A program made the translations under genes and the position numbers. 64,000 bases of DNA from the NCBI RefSeq assembly GCF_051020975.1, contig NW_027478159.1, positions 14,958,501 to 15,022,500 of the forward strand, read 5' to 3'. The DNA is from Osmia lignaria lignaria. Its lineage: Eukaryota > Arthropoda > Insecta > Hymenoptera > Megachilidae. Within the stretch, counting starts at the first letter, position 1. Each line of letters starts with the position of its first letter. The notes under the pieces are model-generated. The model searched no databases, was not told the origin of the DNA, and saw nothing but the letters and a program-made list of their open reading frames with translations. Positions 1 through 11,190 of this stretch are shown one piece after another.

Positions 1-243
1 AGCTAAGCTGGAAGTGGCATTTGCAGCTCGCAATAGTGCAGAGTTATCTCAAAGAAAGGGGCCACGGTGTTTCTGTATCTCTATTATGTTGGTGCGGCTT
101 CGGAACTTTTAAATATCTTGATATATCTCGAGAACAACGCATCTGATCAAAAAATATCATAGAACATAAAAAGTAGGAAACTTAATTCTCTACAAAAAAG
201 GTCTCTTAGCATTTTGCCATAGCTCGCTTCGTTTCCGAGATAT
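1..243 (+). repeat. Partial first monomer
   Basis: The window opens inside a class aq monomer at AGCTAAGCTGG, position 82 of the monomer. It matches the right part of the monomer at 5395, including TCTTAGCATTTT. Confidence 0.95.
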
Positions 244-864
244 TTGCATATTTATCTCAAGGGAAGGGGCCTGACGGACATATTTCGAGATATTTCTTCT
301 TCTTGTTGTTCTTCTTCTGCACAGCTAAGCTGGAAGTGGCATTTGCGGCTCGCACTAGTGCAGAGTTATCTCAAAGAAAGGGGCCACGGTGTTTCTGTAT
401 CTCTATTATGTTGGTGCGGCTTCGGAACTTTTAAATATCTTGATATATCTCGAGAACAACGCATCTGATCAAAAAATATCATAGAACATAAAAAGTAGGA
501 AACTTAATTCTCTACAAAAAAGGTCTCTTAACATTTTGCCATAGCTCGCTTCGTTTCCGAGATATTTGCATATTTATCTCAAGGGAAGGGGCCTGACGGA
601 CATATTTCGAGATATTTCTTCTTCTTGTTGTTCTTCTTCTGCACAGCTAAGCTGGAAGTGGCATTTGCGGCTCGCACTAGTGCAGAGTTATCTCAAAGAA
701 AGGGCCCACGGTGCTTCTGTATCTCTATTATGTTGGTGCGGCTTCGGAACTTTTAAATATCTCGATATATCTCGAGAACTACGCATCTGATCAAAAAATA
801 TCATAGAACATAAAAAGTAGGAAACTTAATTCTCTACAAAAAATGTCTCTTAACATTTTGCCAT

Positions 865-913
865 AGCTCGCTTCGTTTCCGAGATATTTGCAGATTTATC
901 TCAAGGGAAGGGG
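865..913 (+). repeat. Internal duplicated segment, copy 1 (reference monomer)
   Basis: This stretch, running across the phase boundary, has the order AGCTCGC, then TGCAGATTTATCTCAA, then GAAGGGG. The same order occurs at 991-1027, with AGCTCGC, TGCAGAGTTATCTCAA and AAGAAAGGGG. The two copies are 114 bp apart measured at TGCAG. Copy 1 carries about 12 extra bases between AGCTCGC and TGCAG. The similarity suggests the monomer grew partly by internal duplication, and it is the substrate of the 114-bp deletion near 61.4 kb. Confidence 0.8.
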
Positions 914-938
914 TCTGACGGACATATTTCGAGATATT

Positions 939-962
939 TCTTCTTCTTGTTGTTCTTCTTCT
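939..962. repeat. 24-nt mirror repeat, polypyrimidine arms (reference monomer)
   Basis: The sequence reads the same forwards and backwards on one strand: a 10-nt homopyrimidine arm TCTTCTTCTT, a GTTG centre, and the mirrored 10-nt arm. Mirror symmetry stops at the next base on each side. Homopyrimidine mirror repeats can form intramolecular triplex (H-DNA) under supercoiling; arms of 10 nt are near the lower limit. Almost all monomers keep it. Breaks include GTTGGTC (for example 36366 and 38298), TCTTGGTG (20908), TTCCTC (for example 20597) and TTGTTATTC (54075). Confidence 0.85.
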
Positions 963-990
963 GCACAGCTAAGCTGGAAGTGGCATTTGC

Positions 991-1027
991 AGCTCGCAGT
1001 AGTGCAGAGTTATCTCAAAGAAAGGGG
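991..1027 (+). repeat. Internal duplicated segment, copy 2 (reference monomer)
   Basis: This is the partner of 865-913: AGCTCGC, a five-base spacer, TGCAGAGTTATCTCAA and then AAGAAAGGGG. It also contains the class-defining sites (a, b, c, d) just before TGCAGAG. The match of TGCAGANTTATCTCAA over 16 positions with one mismatch is unlikely by chance within 322 bp, so shared origin is the simplest explanation. Confidence 0.8.
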
Positions 1028-1202
1028 CCACGGTGTTTCTGTATCTCTATTATGTTGGTGCGGCTTCGGAACTTTTAAATATCTTGATATATCTCGAGAA
1101 CTACGCATCTGATCAAAAAATATCATAGAACATAAAAAGTAGGAAACTTAATTCTCTACAAAAAAGGTCTCTTAACATTTTGCCATAGCTCGCTTCGTTT
1201 CC

Positions 1203-1224
1203 GAGATATTTGCAGATATATCTC
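1203..1224. repeat. Inverted repeat GAGATAT / ATATCTC at monomer junction
   Basis: In monomers reading CAGATATATC the arms GAGATAT (1203-1209) and ATATCTC (1218-1224) pair perfectly over 7 bp around an 8-nt loop, TTGCAGAT. In monomers reading CAGATTTATC the outer 6 bp still pair. The element recurs once per 322 bp. It could be a protein-recognition dyad or a small hairpin; no function is shown. Confidence 0.75.
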
Positions 1225-1317
1225 AAGGGAAGGGGCCTGACGGACATATTTCGAGATATTTCTTCTTCTTGTTGTTCTTCTTCTGCACAGCTAAGCTGGA
1301 AGTGGCATTTGCGGCTC

Positions 1318-1327
1318 GCACTAGTGC
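1318..1327. repeat. 10-bp palindrome GCACTAGTGC, class b monomers
   Basis: Class b and B monomers carry GCACTAGTGC, a perfect palindrome containing ACTAGT. Classes a and c have GCAATAGTGC or GCAGTAGTGC, and d has the same A as class a, so only b restores full symmetry. It is coupled to CGG in place of CAG eight bases upstream in nearly all copies, which marks a single haplotype. Confidence 0.85.
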
Positions 1328-1853
1328 AGAGTTATCTCAAAGAAAGGGGCCACGGTGTTTCTGTATCTCTATTATGTTGGTGCGGCTTCGGAACTTTTAA
1401 ATATCTCGATATATCTCGAAAACTACGCTTCTGATCAAAAAATATCATAGAACATAAATTGTAGGAAACATAATTCTCTACAAAAAAGGTCTCTTAACAT
1501 TTTGCCATAGCTCGCTTCGTTTCCGAGATATTTGCAGATATATCTCAAGGGAAGGGGCCTGACGGACATATTTCGAGATATTTCTTCTTCTTGTTGTTCT
1601 TCTTCTGCACAGCTAAGCTGGAAGTGGCATTTGCAGCTCGCAATAGTGCAGAGTTATCTCAAAGAAAGGGGCCACGGTGTTTCTGTATCTCTATTATGTT
1701 GGTGCGGCTTCGGAACTTTTAAATATCTTGATATATCTCGAGAACAACGCATCTGATCAAAAAATATCATAGAACATAAAAAGTAGGAAACTTAATTCTC
1801 TACAAAAAAGGGCTCTTAACATTTTGCCATAGCTCGCTTCGTTTCCGAGATAT

Positions 1854-3141
1854 TTGCATATTTATCTCAAGGGAAGGGGCCTGACGGACATATTTCGAGA
1901 TATTTCTTCTTCTTGTTGTTCTTCTTCTGCACAGCTAAGCTGGAAGTGGCATTTGCGGCTCGCACTAGTGCAGAGTTATCTCAAAGAAAGGGCCCACGGT
2001 GCTTCTGTATCTCTATTATGTTGGTGCGGCTTCGGAACTTTTAAATATCTCGATATATCTCGAGAACTACGCATCTGATCAAAAAATATCATAGAACATA
2101 AAAAGTAGGAAACTTAATTCTCTACAAAAAATGTCTCTTAACATTTTGCCATAGCTCGCTTCGTTTCCGAGATATTTGCAGATTTATCTCAAGGGAAGGG
2201 GTCTGACGGACATATTTCGAGATATTTCTTCTTCTTGTTGTTCTTCTTCTGCACAGCTAAGCTGGAAGTGGCATTTGCAGCTCGCAGTAGTGCAGAGTTA
2301 TCTCAAAGAAAGGGGCCACGGTGTTTCTGTATCTCTATTATGTTGGTGCGGCTTCGGAACTTTTAAATATCTTGATATATCTCGAGAACTACGCATCTGA
2401 TCAAAAAATATCATAGAACATAAAAAGTAGGAAACTTAATTCTCTACAAAAAAGGTCTCTTAACATTTTGCCATAGCTCGCTTCGTTTCCGAGATATTTG
2501 CATATTTATCTCAAGGGAAGGGGCCTGACGGACATATTTCGAGATATTTCTTCTTCTTGTTGTTCTTCTTCTGCACAGCTAAGCTGGAAGTGGCATTTGC
2601 GGCTCGCACTAGTGCAGAGTTATCTCAAAGAAAGGGCCCACGGTGCTTCTGTATCTCTATTATGTTGGTGCGGCTTCGGAACTTTTAAATATCTCGATAT
2701 ATCTCGAGAACTACGCATCTGATCAAAAAATATCATAGAACATAAAAAGTAGGAAACTTAATTCTCTACAAAAAATGTCTCTTAACATTTTGCCATAGCT
2801 CGCTTCGTTTCCGAGATATTTGCAGATTTATCTCAAGGGAAGGGGTCTGACGGACATATTTCGAGATATTTCTTCTTCTTGTTGTTCTTCTTCTGCACAG
2901 CTAAGCTGGAAGTGGCATTTGCAGCTCGCAGTAGTGCAGAGTTATCTCAAAGAAAGGGGCCACGGTGTTTCTGTATCTCTATTATGTTGGTGCGGCTTCG
3001 GAACTTTTAAATATCTTGATATATCTCGAGAACTACGCATCTGATCAAAAAATATCATAGAACATAAAAAGTAGGAAACTTAATTCTCTACAAAAAAGGT
3101 CTCTTAACATTTTGCCATAGCTCGCTTCGTTTCCGAGATAT
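1854..3141 (+). repeat. Tandem Bl-cl dimer, two copies
   Basis: Monomers at 1854 and 2498 are class Bl, those at 2176 and 2820 are class cl, giving a 644-bp dimer repeated twice. The same pair of dimers is present at 7327-8614 because it lies inside the larger duplication. A GTCTCTTAAC junction with AAAAAATG precedes each cl monomer. Confidence 0.85.
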
Positions 3142-5073
3142 TTGCAGATTTATCTCAATGGAAGGGGCCTGACGGGCATATTTCGAGATATTTCTTCTTC
3201 TTGTTGTTCTTCTTCTGCACAGCTAAGCTGGAAGTGGCATTTGCAGCGCGCAATAGTGCAGAGTTATCTCAAAGAAAGGGGCCACGGTGTTTCTGTATCT
3301 CTATTATGTTGGTGCGGCTTCGGAACTTTTAAATATCTCGATATATCTCGAGAACTACGCATCTGATCAAAAAATATCATAGAACATAAAAAGTAGGAAA
3401 CTTAATTCTCTACAAAAAATGTCTCTTAACATTTTGCCATAGCTCGCTTCGTTTCCGAGATATTTGCAGATTTATCTCAAGGGAAGGGGTCTGACGGACA
3501 TATTTCGAGATATTTCTTCTTCTTGTTGTTCTTCTTCTGCACAGCTAAGCTGGAAGTGGCATTTGCAGCTCGCAGTAGTGCAGAGTTATCTCAAAGAAAG
3601 GGGCCACGGTGTTTCTGTATCTCTATTATGTTGGTGCGGCTTCGGAACTTTTAAATATCTTGATATATCTCGAGAACTACGCATCTGATCAAAAAATATC
3701 ATAGAACATAAAAAGTAGGAAACTTAATTCTCTACAAAAAAGGTCTCTTAACATTTTGCCATAGCTCGCTTCGTTTCCGAGATATTTGCAGATATATCTC
3801 AAGGGAAGGGGCCTGACGGACATATTTCGAGATATTTCTTCTTCTTGTTGTTCTTCTTCTGCACAGCTAAGCTGGAAGTGGCATTTGCGGCTCGCACTAG
3901 TGCAGAGTTATCTCAAAGAAAGGGGCCACGGTGTTTCTGTATCTCTATTATGTTGGTGCGGCTTCGGAACTTTTAAATATCTCGATATATCTCGAAAACT
4001 ACGCTTCTGATCAAAAAATATCATAGAACATAAATTGTAGGAAACATAATTCTCTACAAAAAAGGTCTCTTAACATTTTGCCATAGCTCGCTTCGTTTCC
4101 GAGATATTTGCATATTTATCTCAAGGGAAGGGGCCTGACGGACATATTTCGAGATATTTCTTCTTCTTGTTGTTCTTCTTCTGCACAGCTAAGCTGGAAG
4201 TGGCATTTGCGGCTCGCACTAGTGCAGAGTTATCTCAAAGAAAGGGCCCACGGTGCTTCTGTATCTCTATTATGTTGGTGCGGCTTCGGAACTTTTAAAT
4301 ATCTTGATATATCTCGAGAACAACGCATCTGATCAAAAAATATCATAGAACATAAAAAGTAGGAAACTTAATTCTCTACAAAAAAGGTCTCTTAACATTT
4401 TGCCATAGCTCGCTTCGTTTCCGAGATATTTGCATATTTATCTCAAGGGAAGGGGCCTGACGGACATATTTCGAGATATTTCTTCTTCTTGTTGTTCTTC
4501 TTCTGCACAGCTAAGCTGGAAGTGGCATTTGCGGCTCGCACTAGTGCAGAGTTATCTCAAAGAAAGGGCCCACGGTGCTTCTGTATCTCTATTATGTTGG
4601 TGCGGCTTCGGAACTTTTAAATATCTCGATATATCTCGAGAACTACGCATCCGATCAAAAAATATCATAGAACATAAAAAGTAGGAAACTTAATTCTCTA
4701 CAAAAAAGGTCTCTTAACATTTTGCCATACCTCGCTTCGTTTCCGAGATATTTGCAGATTTATCTCAATGGAAGGGGCCTGACGGGCATATTTCGAGATA
4801 TTTCTTCTTCTTGTTGTTCTTCTTCTGCACAGCTAAGCTGGAAGTGGCATTTGCAGCGCGCAATAGTGCAGAGTTGTCGCAAAGAAAGGGGCCACGGTGT
4901 TTCTGTATCTATATTATGTTGGTGCGGCTTCGGAACTTTTAAATATCTTGATATATCTCGAGAACTACGCATCCGATCAAAAAATATCATAGAACATAAA
5001 AAGTAGGAAACTTAATTCTCTACAAAAAAGGTCTCTCAACATTTTGCTATAGCTCGCTTCGTTTCCGAGATAT

Positions 5074-5394
5074 TTGCAGATTTATCTCAAGGGAAGGGGC
5101 CTGACGGACATATTTCGAGATATTCCTTCTTCTTGTTGTTCTTCTTCTGCACAGCTAAGCTGGAAGTGGCATTTGCGGCTCGCACTAGTGCAGAGTTATC
5201 TCAACGAAAGGGGCCACGGTGTTTCTGTATCTCTATTATGTTGGTGCGGCTTCGGAACTTTTAAATATCTCGATATATCTCGAAAACTACGCTTCTGATC
5301 TAAAATATCATACAACATAAATTGTAGGAAGCATAATTCTCTACAAAAAAGGTCTCTTAACATTTTGCCATAGCTCGCTTCGTTTCCGAGATAT
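5074..5394 (+). repeat. 321-bp monomer with the GATCTAAAATATC deletion (1 of 5)
   Basis: At 5301 the usual GATCAAAAAATATC is GATCTAAAATATC, one base shorter, followed by ATACAACATAAATTG. This is a class bk monomer with TATTCCTTC and CTCAACGAAAGG. The same rare combination recurs at 25034, so the two are probably copies. Confidence 0.9.
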
Positions 5395-5473
5395 TTGCAG
5401 ATATATCTCAAGGGAAGGGGCCTGACGGACATATTTCGAGATATTTCTTCTTCTTGTTGTTCTTCTTCTGCAC

Positions 5474-8400
5474 AGCTAAGCTGGAAGTGGCATTTGCAGC
5501 TCGCAATAGTGCAGAGTTATCTCAAAGAAAGGGGCCACGGTGTTTCTGTATCTCTATTATGTTGGTGCGGCTTCGGAACTTTTAAATATCTTGATATATC
5601 TCGAGAACAACGCATCTGATCAAAAAATATCATAGAACATAAAAAGTAGGAAACTTAATTCTCTACAAAAAAGGTCTCTTAGCATTTTGCCATAGCTCGC
5701 TTCGTTTCCGAGATATTTGCATATTTATCTCAAGGGAAGGGGCCTGACGGACATATTTCGAGATATTTCTTCTTCTTGTTGTTCTTCTTCTGCACAGCTA
5801 AGCTGGAAGTGGCATTTGCGGCTCGCACTAGTGCAGAGTTATCTCAAAGAAAGGGGCCACGGTGTTTCTGTATCTCTATTATGTTGGTGCGGCTTCGGAA
5901 CTTTTAAATATCTTGATATATCTCGAGAACAACGCATCTGATCAAAAAATATCATAGAACATAAAAAGTAGGAAACTTAATTCTCTACAAAAAAGGTCTC
6001 TTAACATTTTGCCATAGCTCGCTTCGTTTCCGAGATATTTGCATATTTATCTCAAGGGAAGGGGCCTGACGGACATATTTCGAGATATTTCTTCTTCTTG
6101 TTGTTCTTCTTCTGCACAGCTAAGCTGGAAGTGGCATTTGCGGCTCGCACTAGTGCAGAGTTATCTCAAAGAAAGGGCCCACGGTGCTTCTGTATCTCTA
6201 TTATGTTGGTGCGGCTTCGGAACTTTTAAATATCTCGATATATCTCGAGAACTACGCATCTGATCAAAAAATATCATAGAACATAAAAAGTAGGAAACTT
6301 AATTCTCTACAAAAAATGTCTCTTAACATTTTGCCATAGCTCGCTTCGTTTCCGAGATATTTGCAGATTTATCTCAAGGGAAGGGGTCTGACGGACATAT
6401 TTCGAGATATTTCTTCTTCTTGTTGTTCTTCTTCTGCACAGCTAAGCTGGAAGTGGCATTTGCAGCTCGCAGTAGTGCAGAGTTATCTCAAAGAAAGGGG
6501 CCACGGTGTTTCTGTATCTCTATTATGTTGGTGCGGCTTCGGAACTTTTAAATATCTTGATATATCTCGAGAACTACGCATCTGATCAAAAAATATCATA
6601 GAACATAAAAAGTAGGAAACTTAATTCTCTACAAAAAAGGTCTCTTAACATTTTGCCATAGCTCGCTTCGTTTCCGAGATATTTGCAGATATATCTCAAG
6701 GGAAGGGGCCTGACGGACATATTTCGAGATATTTCTTCTTCTTGTTGTTCTTCTTCTGCACAGCTAAGCTGGAAGTGGCATTTGCGGCTCGCACTAGTGC
6801 AGAGTTATCTCAAAGAAAGGGGCCACGGTGTTTCTGTATCTCTATTATGTTGGTGCGGCTTCGGAACTTTTAAATATCTCGATATATCTCGAAAACTACG
6901 CTTCTGATCAAAAAATATCATAGAACATAAATTGTAGGAAACATAATTCTCTACAAAAAAGGTCTCTTAACATTTTGCCATAGCTCGCTTCGTTTCCGAG
7001 ATATTTGCAGATATATCTCAAGGGAAGGGGCCTGACGGACATATTTCGAGATATTTCTTCTTCTTGTTGTTCTTCTTCTGCACAGCTAAGCTGGAAGTGG
7101 CATTTGCAGCTCGCAATAGTGCAGAGTTATCTCAAAGAAAGGGGCCACGGTGTTTCTGTATCTCTATTATGTTGGTGCGGCTTCGGAACTTTTAAATATC
7201 TTGATATATCTCGAGAACAACGCATCTGATCAAAAAATATCATAGAACATAAAAAGTAGGAAACTTAATTCTCTACAAAAAAGGGCTCTTAACATTTTGC
7301 CATAGCTCGCTTCGTTTCCGAGATATTTGCATATTTATCTCAAGGGAAGGGGCCTGACGGACATATTTCGAGATATTTCTTCTTCTTGTTGTTCTTCTTC
7401 TGCACAGCTAAGCTGGAAGTGGCATTTGCGGCTCGCACTAGTGCAGAGTTATCTCAAAGAAAGGGCCCACGGTGCTTCTGTATCTCTATTATGTTGGTGC
7501 GGCTTCGGAACTTTTAAATATCTCGATATATCTCGAGAACTACGCATCTGATCAAAAAATATCATAGAACATAAAAAGTAGGAAACTTAATTCTCTACAA
7601 AAAATGTCTCTTAACATTTTGCCATAGCTCGCTTCGTTTCCGAGATATTTGCAGATTTATCTCAAGGGAAGGGGTCTGACGGACATATTTCGAGATATTT
7701 CTTCTTCTTGTTGTTCTTCTTCTGCACAGCTAAGCTGGAAGTGGCATTTGCAGCTCGCAGTAGTGCAGAGTTATCTCAAAGAAAGGGGCCACGGTGTTTC
7801 TGTATCTCTATTATGTTGGTGCGGCTTCGGAACTTTTAAATATCTTGATATATCTCGAGAACTACGCATCTGATCAAAAAATATCATAGAACATAAAAAG
7901 TAGGAAACTTAATTCTCTACAAAAAAGGTCTCTTAACATTTTGCCATAGCTCGCTTCGTTTCCGAGATATTTGCATATTTATCTCAAGGGAAGGGGCCTG
8001 ACGGACATATTTCGAGATATTTCTTCTTCTTGTTGTTCTTCTTCTGCACAGCTAAGCTGGAAGTGGCATTTGCGGCTCGCACTAGTGCAGAGTTATCTCA
8101 AAGAAAGGGCCCACGGTGCTTCTGTATCTCTATTATGTTGGTGCGGCTTCGGAACTTTTAAATATCTCGATATATCTCGAGAACTACGCATCTGATCAAA
8201 AAATATCATAGAACATAAAAAGTAGGAAACTTAATTCTCTACAAAAAATGTCTCTTAACATTTTGCCATAGCTCGCTTCGTTTCCGAGATATTTGCAGAT
8301 TTATCTCAAGGGAAGGGGTCTGACGGACATATTTCGAGATATTTCTTCTTCTTGTTGTTCTTCTTCTGCACAGCTAAGCTGGAAGTGGCATTTGCAGCTC

Positions 8401-9580
8401 GCAGTAGTGCAGAGTTATCTCAAAGAAAGGGGCCACGGTGTTTCTGTATCTCTATTATGTTGGTGCGGCTTCGGAACTTTTAAATATCTTGATATATCTC
8501 GAGAACTACGCATCTGATCAAAAAATATCATAGAACATAAAAAGTAGGAAACTTAATTCTCTACAAAAAAGGTCTCTTAACATTTTGCCATAGCTCGCTT
8601 CGTTTCCGAGATATTTGCAGATTTATCTCAATGGAAGGGGCCTGACGGGCATATTTCGAGATATTTCTTCTTCTTGTTGTTCTTCTTCTGCACAGCTAAG
8701 CTGGAAGTGGCATTTGCAGCGCGCAATAGTGCAGAGTTATCTCAAAGAAAGGGGCCACGGTGTTTCTGTATCTCTATTATGTTGGTGCGGCTTCGGAACT
8801 TTTAAATATCTCGATATATCTCGAGAACTACGCATCTGATCAAAAAATATCATAGAACATAAAAAGTAGGAAACTTAATTCTCTACAAAAAATGTCTCTT
8901 AACATTTTGCCATAGCTCGCTTCGTTTCCGAGATATTTGCAGATTTATCTCAAGGGAAGGGGTCTGACGGACATATTTCGAGATATTTCTTCTTCTTGTT
9001 GTTCTTCTTCTGCACAGCTAAGCTGGAAGTGGCATTTGCAGCTCGCAGTAGTGCAGAGTTATCTCAAAGAAAGGGGCCACGGTGTTTCTGTATCTCTATT
9101 ATGTTGGTGCGGCTTCGGAACTTTTAAATATCTTGATATATCTCGAGAACTACGCATCTGATCAAAAAATATCATAGAACATAAAAAGTAGGAAACTTAA
9201 TTCTCTACAAAAAAGGTCTCTTAACATTTTGCCATAGCTCGCTTCGTTTCCGAGATATTTGCAGATATATCTCAAGGGAAGGGGCCTGACGGACATATTT
9301 CGAGATATTTCTTCTTCTTGTTGTTCTTCTTCTGCACAGCTAAGCTGGAAGTGGCATTTGCGGCTCGCACTAGTGCAGAGTTATCTCAAAGAAAGGGGCC
9401 ACGGTGTTTCTGTATCTCTATTATGTTGGTGCGGCTTCGGAACTTTTAAATATCTCGATATATCTCGAAAACTACGCTTCTGATCAAAAAATATCATAGA
9501 ACATAAATTGTAGGAAACATAATTCTCTACAAAAAAGGTCTCTTAACATTTTGCCATAGCTCGCTTCGTTTCCGAGATAT
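5474..9580 (+). repeat. 17-monomer-offset duplication, copy 2
   Basis: Partner of 1-4107. After 9580 it diverges: the next monomer starts TTTGCAGATAT and carries GCTAACCTGG, a change seen only there. Because copy 1 is cut by the window edge, the true length is at least 4.1 kb and could be the full 5473 bp if the array upstream continues the pattern. Confidence 0.85.
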
Positions 9581-10546
9581 TTGCAGATATATCTCAAGGG
9601 AAGGGGCCTGACGGACATATTTCGAGATATTTCTTCTTCTTGTTGTTCTTCTTCTGCACAGCTAACCTGGAAGTGGCATTTGCAGCTCGCAATAGTGCAG
9701 AGTTATCTCAAAGAAAGGGGCCACGGTGTTTCTGTATCTCTATTATGTTGGTGCGGCTTCGGAACTTTTAAATATCTTGATATATCTCGAGAACAACGCA
9801 TCTGATCAAAAAATATCATAGAACATAAAAAGTAGGAAACTTAATTCTCTACAAAAAAGGGCTCTTAACATTTTGCCATAGCTCGCTTCGTTTCCGAGAT
9901 ATTTGCATATTTATCTCAAGGGAAGGGGCCTGACGGACATATTTCGAGATATTTCTTCTTCTTGTTGTTCTTCTTCTGCACAGCTAAGCTGGAAGTGGCA
10001 TTTGCGGCTCGCACTAGTGCAGAGTTATCTCAAAGAAAGGGCCCACGGTGCTTCTGTATCTCTATTATGTTGGTGCGGCTTCGGAACTTTTAAATATCTC
10101 GATATATCTCGAGAACTACGCATCTGATCAAAAAATATCATAGAACATAAAAAGTAGGAAACTTAATTCTCTACAAAAAATGTCTCTTAACATTTTGCCA
10201 TAGCTCGCTTCGTTTCCGAGATATTTGCAGATTTATCTCAAGGGAAGGGGTCTGACGGACATATTTCGAGATATTTCTTCTTCTTGTTGTTCTTCTTCTG
10301 CACAGCTAAGCTGGAAGTGGCATTTGCAGCTCGCAGTAGTGCAGAGTTATCTCAAAGAAAGGGGCCACGGTGTTTCTGTATCTCTATTATGTTGGTGCGG
10401 CTTCGGAACTTTTAAATATCTTGATATATCTCGAGAACTACGCATCTGATCAAAAAATATCATAGAACATAAAAAGTAGGAAACTTAATTCTCTACAAAA
10501 AAGGTCTCTTAACATTTTGCCATAGCTCGCTTCGTTTCCGAGATAT

Positions 10547-11190
10547 TTGCAGATTTATCTCAATGGAAGGGGCCTGACGGGCATATTTCGAGATATTTCT
10601 TCTTCTTGTTGTTCTTCTTCTGCACAGCTAAGCTGGAAGTGGCATTTGCAGCGCGCAATAGTGCAGAGTTATCTCAAAGAAAGGGGCCACGGTGTTTCTG
10701 TATCTCTATTATGTTGGTGCGGCTTCGGAACTTTTAAATATCTTGATATATCTCGAGAACTACGCATCTGATCAAAAAATATCATAGAACATAAAAAGTA
10801 GGAAACTTAATTCTCTACAAAAAAGGTCTCTTAACATTTTGCCATAGCTCGCTTCGTTTCCGAGATATTTGCAGATTTATCTCAATGGAAGGGGCCTGAC
10901 GGGCATATTTCGAGATATTTCTTCTTCTTGTTGTTCTTCTTCTGCACAGCTAAGCTGGAAGTGGCATTTGCAGCGCGCAATAGTGCAGAGTTATCTCAAA
11001 GAAAGGGGCCACGGTGTTTCTGTATCTCTATTATGTTGGTGCGGCTTCGGAACTTTTAAATATCTTGATATATCTCGAGAACTACGCATCCGATCAAAAA
11101 ATATCATAGAACATAAAAAGTAGGAAACTTAATTCTCTACAAAAAAGGTCTCTTAACATTTTGCCATAGCTCGCTTCGTTTCCGAGATAT
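10547..11190 (+). repeat. Adjacent pair of class dl monomers with CAATGGAAG
   Basis: Two successive monomers share CAATGGAAGGGG, GACGGGCAT and GCGCGC, which elsewhere in domain A occur singly. The second ends CATCCGATC, the first CATCTGATC. A one-monomer unequal exchange would give this. Confidence 0.75.

Larger units (their letters stand above)
880..1097. repeat. Four CGAGATATTT-like motifs, two per strand (reference monomer)
   Basis: CGAGATATTT occurs directly at 880-889 and again at 930-939. The reverse complement appears at 1077-1086 as AAATATCTTG, one mismatch, and partially at 1089-1097 as ATATCTCGA. In monomers reading ATCTCGAT (for example 1399-1408) the third copy is a perfect 10-bp inverted match. 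The spacing is fixed by the monomer. This could be a repeated recognition site for a DNA-binding protein, or a remnant of a shorter ancestral repeat. Confidence 0.7.
888..1209 (+). repeat. Reference satellite monomer (class cl)
   Basis: This copy is used to number positions 1-322 within the monomer. Positions 1-40 contain the first TTATCTCAA segment. Positions 41-80 hold a CGAGATATTT motif and the TTC/TTG mirror repeat. Positions 81-92 hold CAGCTAAGCTGG, two 5-bp inverted arms around one base. Positions 104-140 hold the second TTATCTCAA segment. Positions 190-210 hold inverted copies of the CGAGATATTT motif and the palindrome TCTCGAGA. Positions 211-290 are AT-rich with A5-A6 runs. Positions 300-322 hold GCTCGCTTCGTTTCCGAGAT. 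Counted base composition is 39% G+C. A length of 322 bp would suit two closely spaced nucleosomes, which is inference. Confidence 0.95.
1..4107 (+). repeat. 17-monomer-offset duplication, copy 1 (left end outside window)
   Basis: This segment matches 5474-9580 at an offset of 5473 bp, which is 17 monomers minus the 1-bp deletion at 5301. Monomer order is the same throughout: aq end, bq Bl cl bk aq Bl cl Bl cl dl cl bk. Rare changes are shared, such as TCTTAGCATTTT at 206 and 5679 and AAAGGGCTCTT at 1807 and 7280. I noticed no difference by eye. The match ends in the phase region at about 4108, where this copy continues with TTTGCATATT. Confidence 0.85.

Noticed and set aside
244..468. A 74-codon open frame on the plus strand repeated in almost every monomer
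   Set aside because: It starts at TTG, not ATG, and 322 is not a multiple of three, so successive copies do not join in frame. Most substitutions between copies change the residue (for example CGG/CAG and CTA/ATA/GTA). Several copies are broken by stops or a frameshift (20206, 22138, 45963, 51116, 58844, 60775, 61419). It is open because the monomer is conserved, not because it is a gene.
871..887. Possible CENP-B box around CTTCGTTTCCGAGATAT
   Set aside because: It shares only TTCG with the CENP-B consensus NTTCGNNNNANNCGGGN; the required A and CGGG are absent. Other TTCG sites (TTCGAGATATTTCTT and TTCGGAACTTTTAAA) also lack CGGG.
939..962. Simple TTC microsatellite expanding inside the monomer
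   Set aside because: The tract keeps the same length in essentially all copies. Variation is by substitution rather than repeat number, so there is no sign of microsatellite instability.
4430..4684. 84-codon extended forms of the plus-strand frame
   Set aside because: They result from CATCTGATC changing to CATCCGATC, CATCTGCTC or TTCGGATC, which removes the TGA stop. The extension is ordinary satellite sequence.
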